NCBI RefSeq assembly: GCF_030814695.1 | Contig: NZ_JAUSVL010000001.1 | Span: forward strand, 1,896,227-1,960,226 | Direction of reading: 5' to 3' | DNA: 64,000 bases | Source: Oligosphaera ethanolica | GTDB lineage: Bacteria > Verrucomicrobiota > Lentisphaeria > Oligosphaerales > Oligosphaeraceae | Part shown: piece after piece, positions 63,675-64,000 of the stretch | Position numbering within the stretch: the stretch's first letter is position 1 | Layout of the letters: each line of letters opens with the position of its first letter | Translations under genes and position numbers: made by a program | The notes under the pieces: generated by a model | What the model was told of the DNA's origin: nothing | Database searches by the model: none | What the model saw: the letters and a program-made list of their open reading frames with translations, nothing else

Positions 63675-64000
63675 TCAGCCGAGGGCTTTAGCCAGTTCGA
63701 CGCCGCAGGCGAAGAATGCTTCGAGGTCGGCGGTGGTGGGCATGTACTTCACCTGGCGGAGTTCGACGGGCTGCTGCGCGCCCATGGCGTCGAGTTCGGC
63801 GGCAATATTTTTCGCGCCCTCGCCGCTCCAGCCGTAGGCGCCGAAGGCGAAGCCGATCTTGTTTTTGGGCTTCAGGCCTTTGACGTAGGTGAGGACGTCC
63901 GCCATGGCCGGAAACATCTGGTTGTTCATGGTCGGGGCGCCGAAGGCGATGATGCCGGCGTCGCCGACTTCGGTCATAACCGCGCTGCGGTCAGAGACAT
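63675..64000 (-). CDS. Flavodiiron protein / A-type flavoprotein, C-terminal flavodoxin part (partial)
   Basis: About 108 residues are visible; the frame is open to the window edge, so the start is outside. The sequence VGDAGIIAFGAPTMNNQMFP, then GFAFGAYGWSGEGAKNIAAEL matches the flavodoxin domain of flavodiiron proteins: G-x-P-T-x-N-N and the FGSYGWSG-like FMN loop. These reduce O2 or NO to water or N2O in anaerobes, usually taking electrons from rubredoxin or NADH. Only the FMN domain is in the window, so the diiron part is assumed. Its visible end is 419 bp from iorA, across the repeat region. Confidence 0.75.
   Translation of the reverse strand, partial: VSDRSAVMTEVGDAGIIAFGAPTMNNQMFPAMADVLTYVKGLKPKNKIGFAFGAYGWSGEGAKNIAAELDAMGAQQPVELRQVKYMPTTADLEAFFACGVELAKALG

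Overview
The window is GC-rich and gene-dense. It most resembles a Lentisphaerota (Victivallales/Oligosphaera-like) chromosome; that placement is inference. The signs are two solo pseudopilin-like proteins with an almost identical [21 protein letters not shown]-terminus, several secreted glycosidase and esterase genes, BNR proteins, Gfo/Idh oxidoreductases, an exosortase system, and enzymes typical of anaerobes (an indolepyruvate:ferredoxin oxidoreductase pair and a flavodiiron-type protein). No rRNA, prophage, replication origin or cas gene was seen. One tRNA, a complete insertion sequence and a four-repeat CRISPR-like array were found.

Layout. 0-7.3 kb: the C-terminal part of a sulfatase-fold membrane protein, glucose-6-phosphate isomerase with an unknown partner gene, and two membrane proteins, one with a DUF1232 tail. 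7.3-20 kb: a minus-strand saccharolytic block with a GntR regulator, a pseudopilin, a clan-A-like glycosidase, a sialate O-acetylesterase, a 1450-residue CBM9/TIM-barrel protein and an EamA transporter. 20.9-27.6 kb: a plus-strand run of phosphoesterase, TPR protein, exosortase, EpsI-like protein and EEP-family phosphatase. Two paralogous proteins at 33.1-35.3 kb end in an almost identical PLPG + hydrophobic + KKRRR tail and are the likely exosortase substrates. 27.7-29.1 kb: an Rrf2 regulator and cysteine synthase. 30.4-43.4 kb: BNR/Asp-box proteins, a Gfo/Idh dehydrogenase, an FAD oxidoreductase and a GH39-like secreted glycosidase.

43.6-46.6 kb: tRNA-Leu(CAA), a second pseudopilin and an IS with 14-bp inverted ends. 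47-53.2 kb: glycerate kinase, a TetR regulator, ribD-ribE, NAD kinase, plsY and a YdjY-like secreted protein. The CRISPR-like array at 53.2 kb follows that last stop codon directly. 53.5-64 kb: a Gfo/Idh-DUF1080 fusion, a PHP phosphatase, a SUI1 protein, a CpXC protein, a VOC protein, ffh, galK, iorB, iorA (without its ferredoxin domain) and a partial flavodiiron protein.

The intergenic DNA is unusual. At least eight sites carry 9-bp-period arrays with a GATC in nearly every unit, several ending in a shared cap (GTCCGCGATAAAAGAC). A ninth site has a different 9-bp unit. Two families of dispersed hairpin elements and recurring ACCGGCCGGT terminators occupy other gaps. Many long open frames antisense to real genes are by-products of GC-rich codon usage and are left out.
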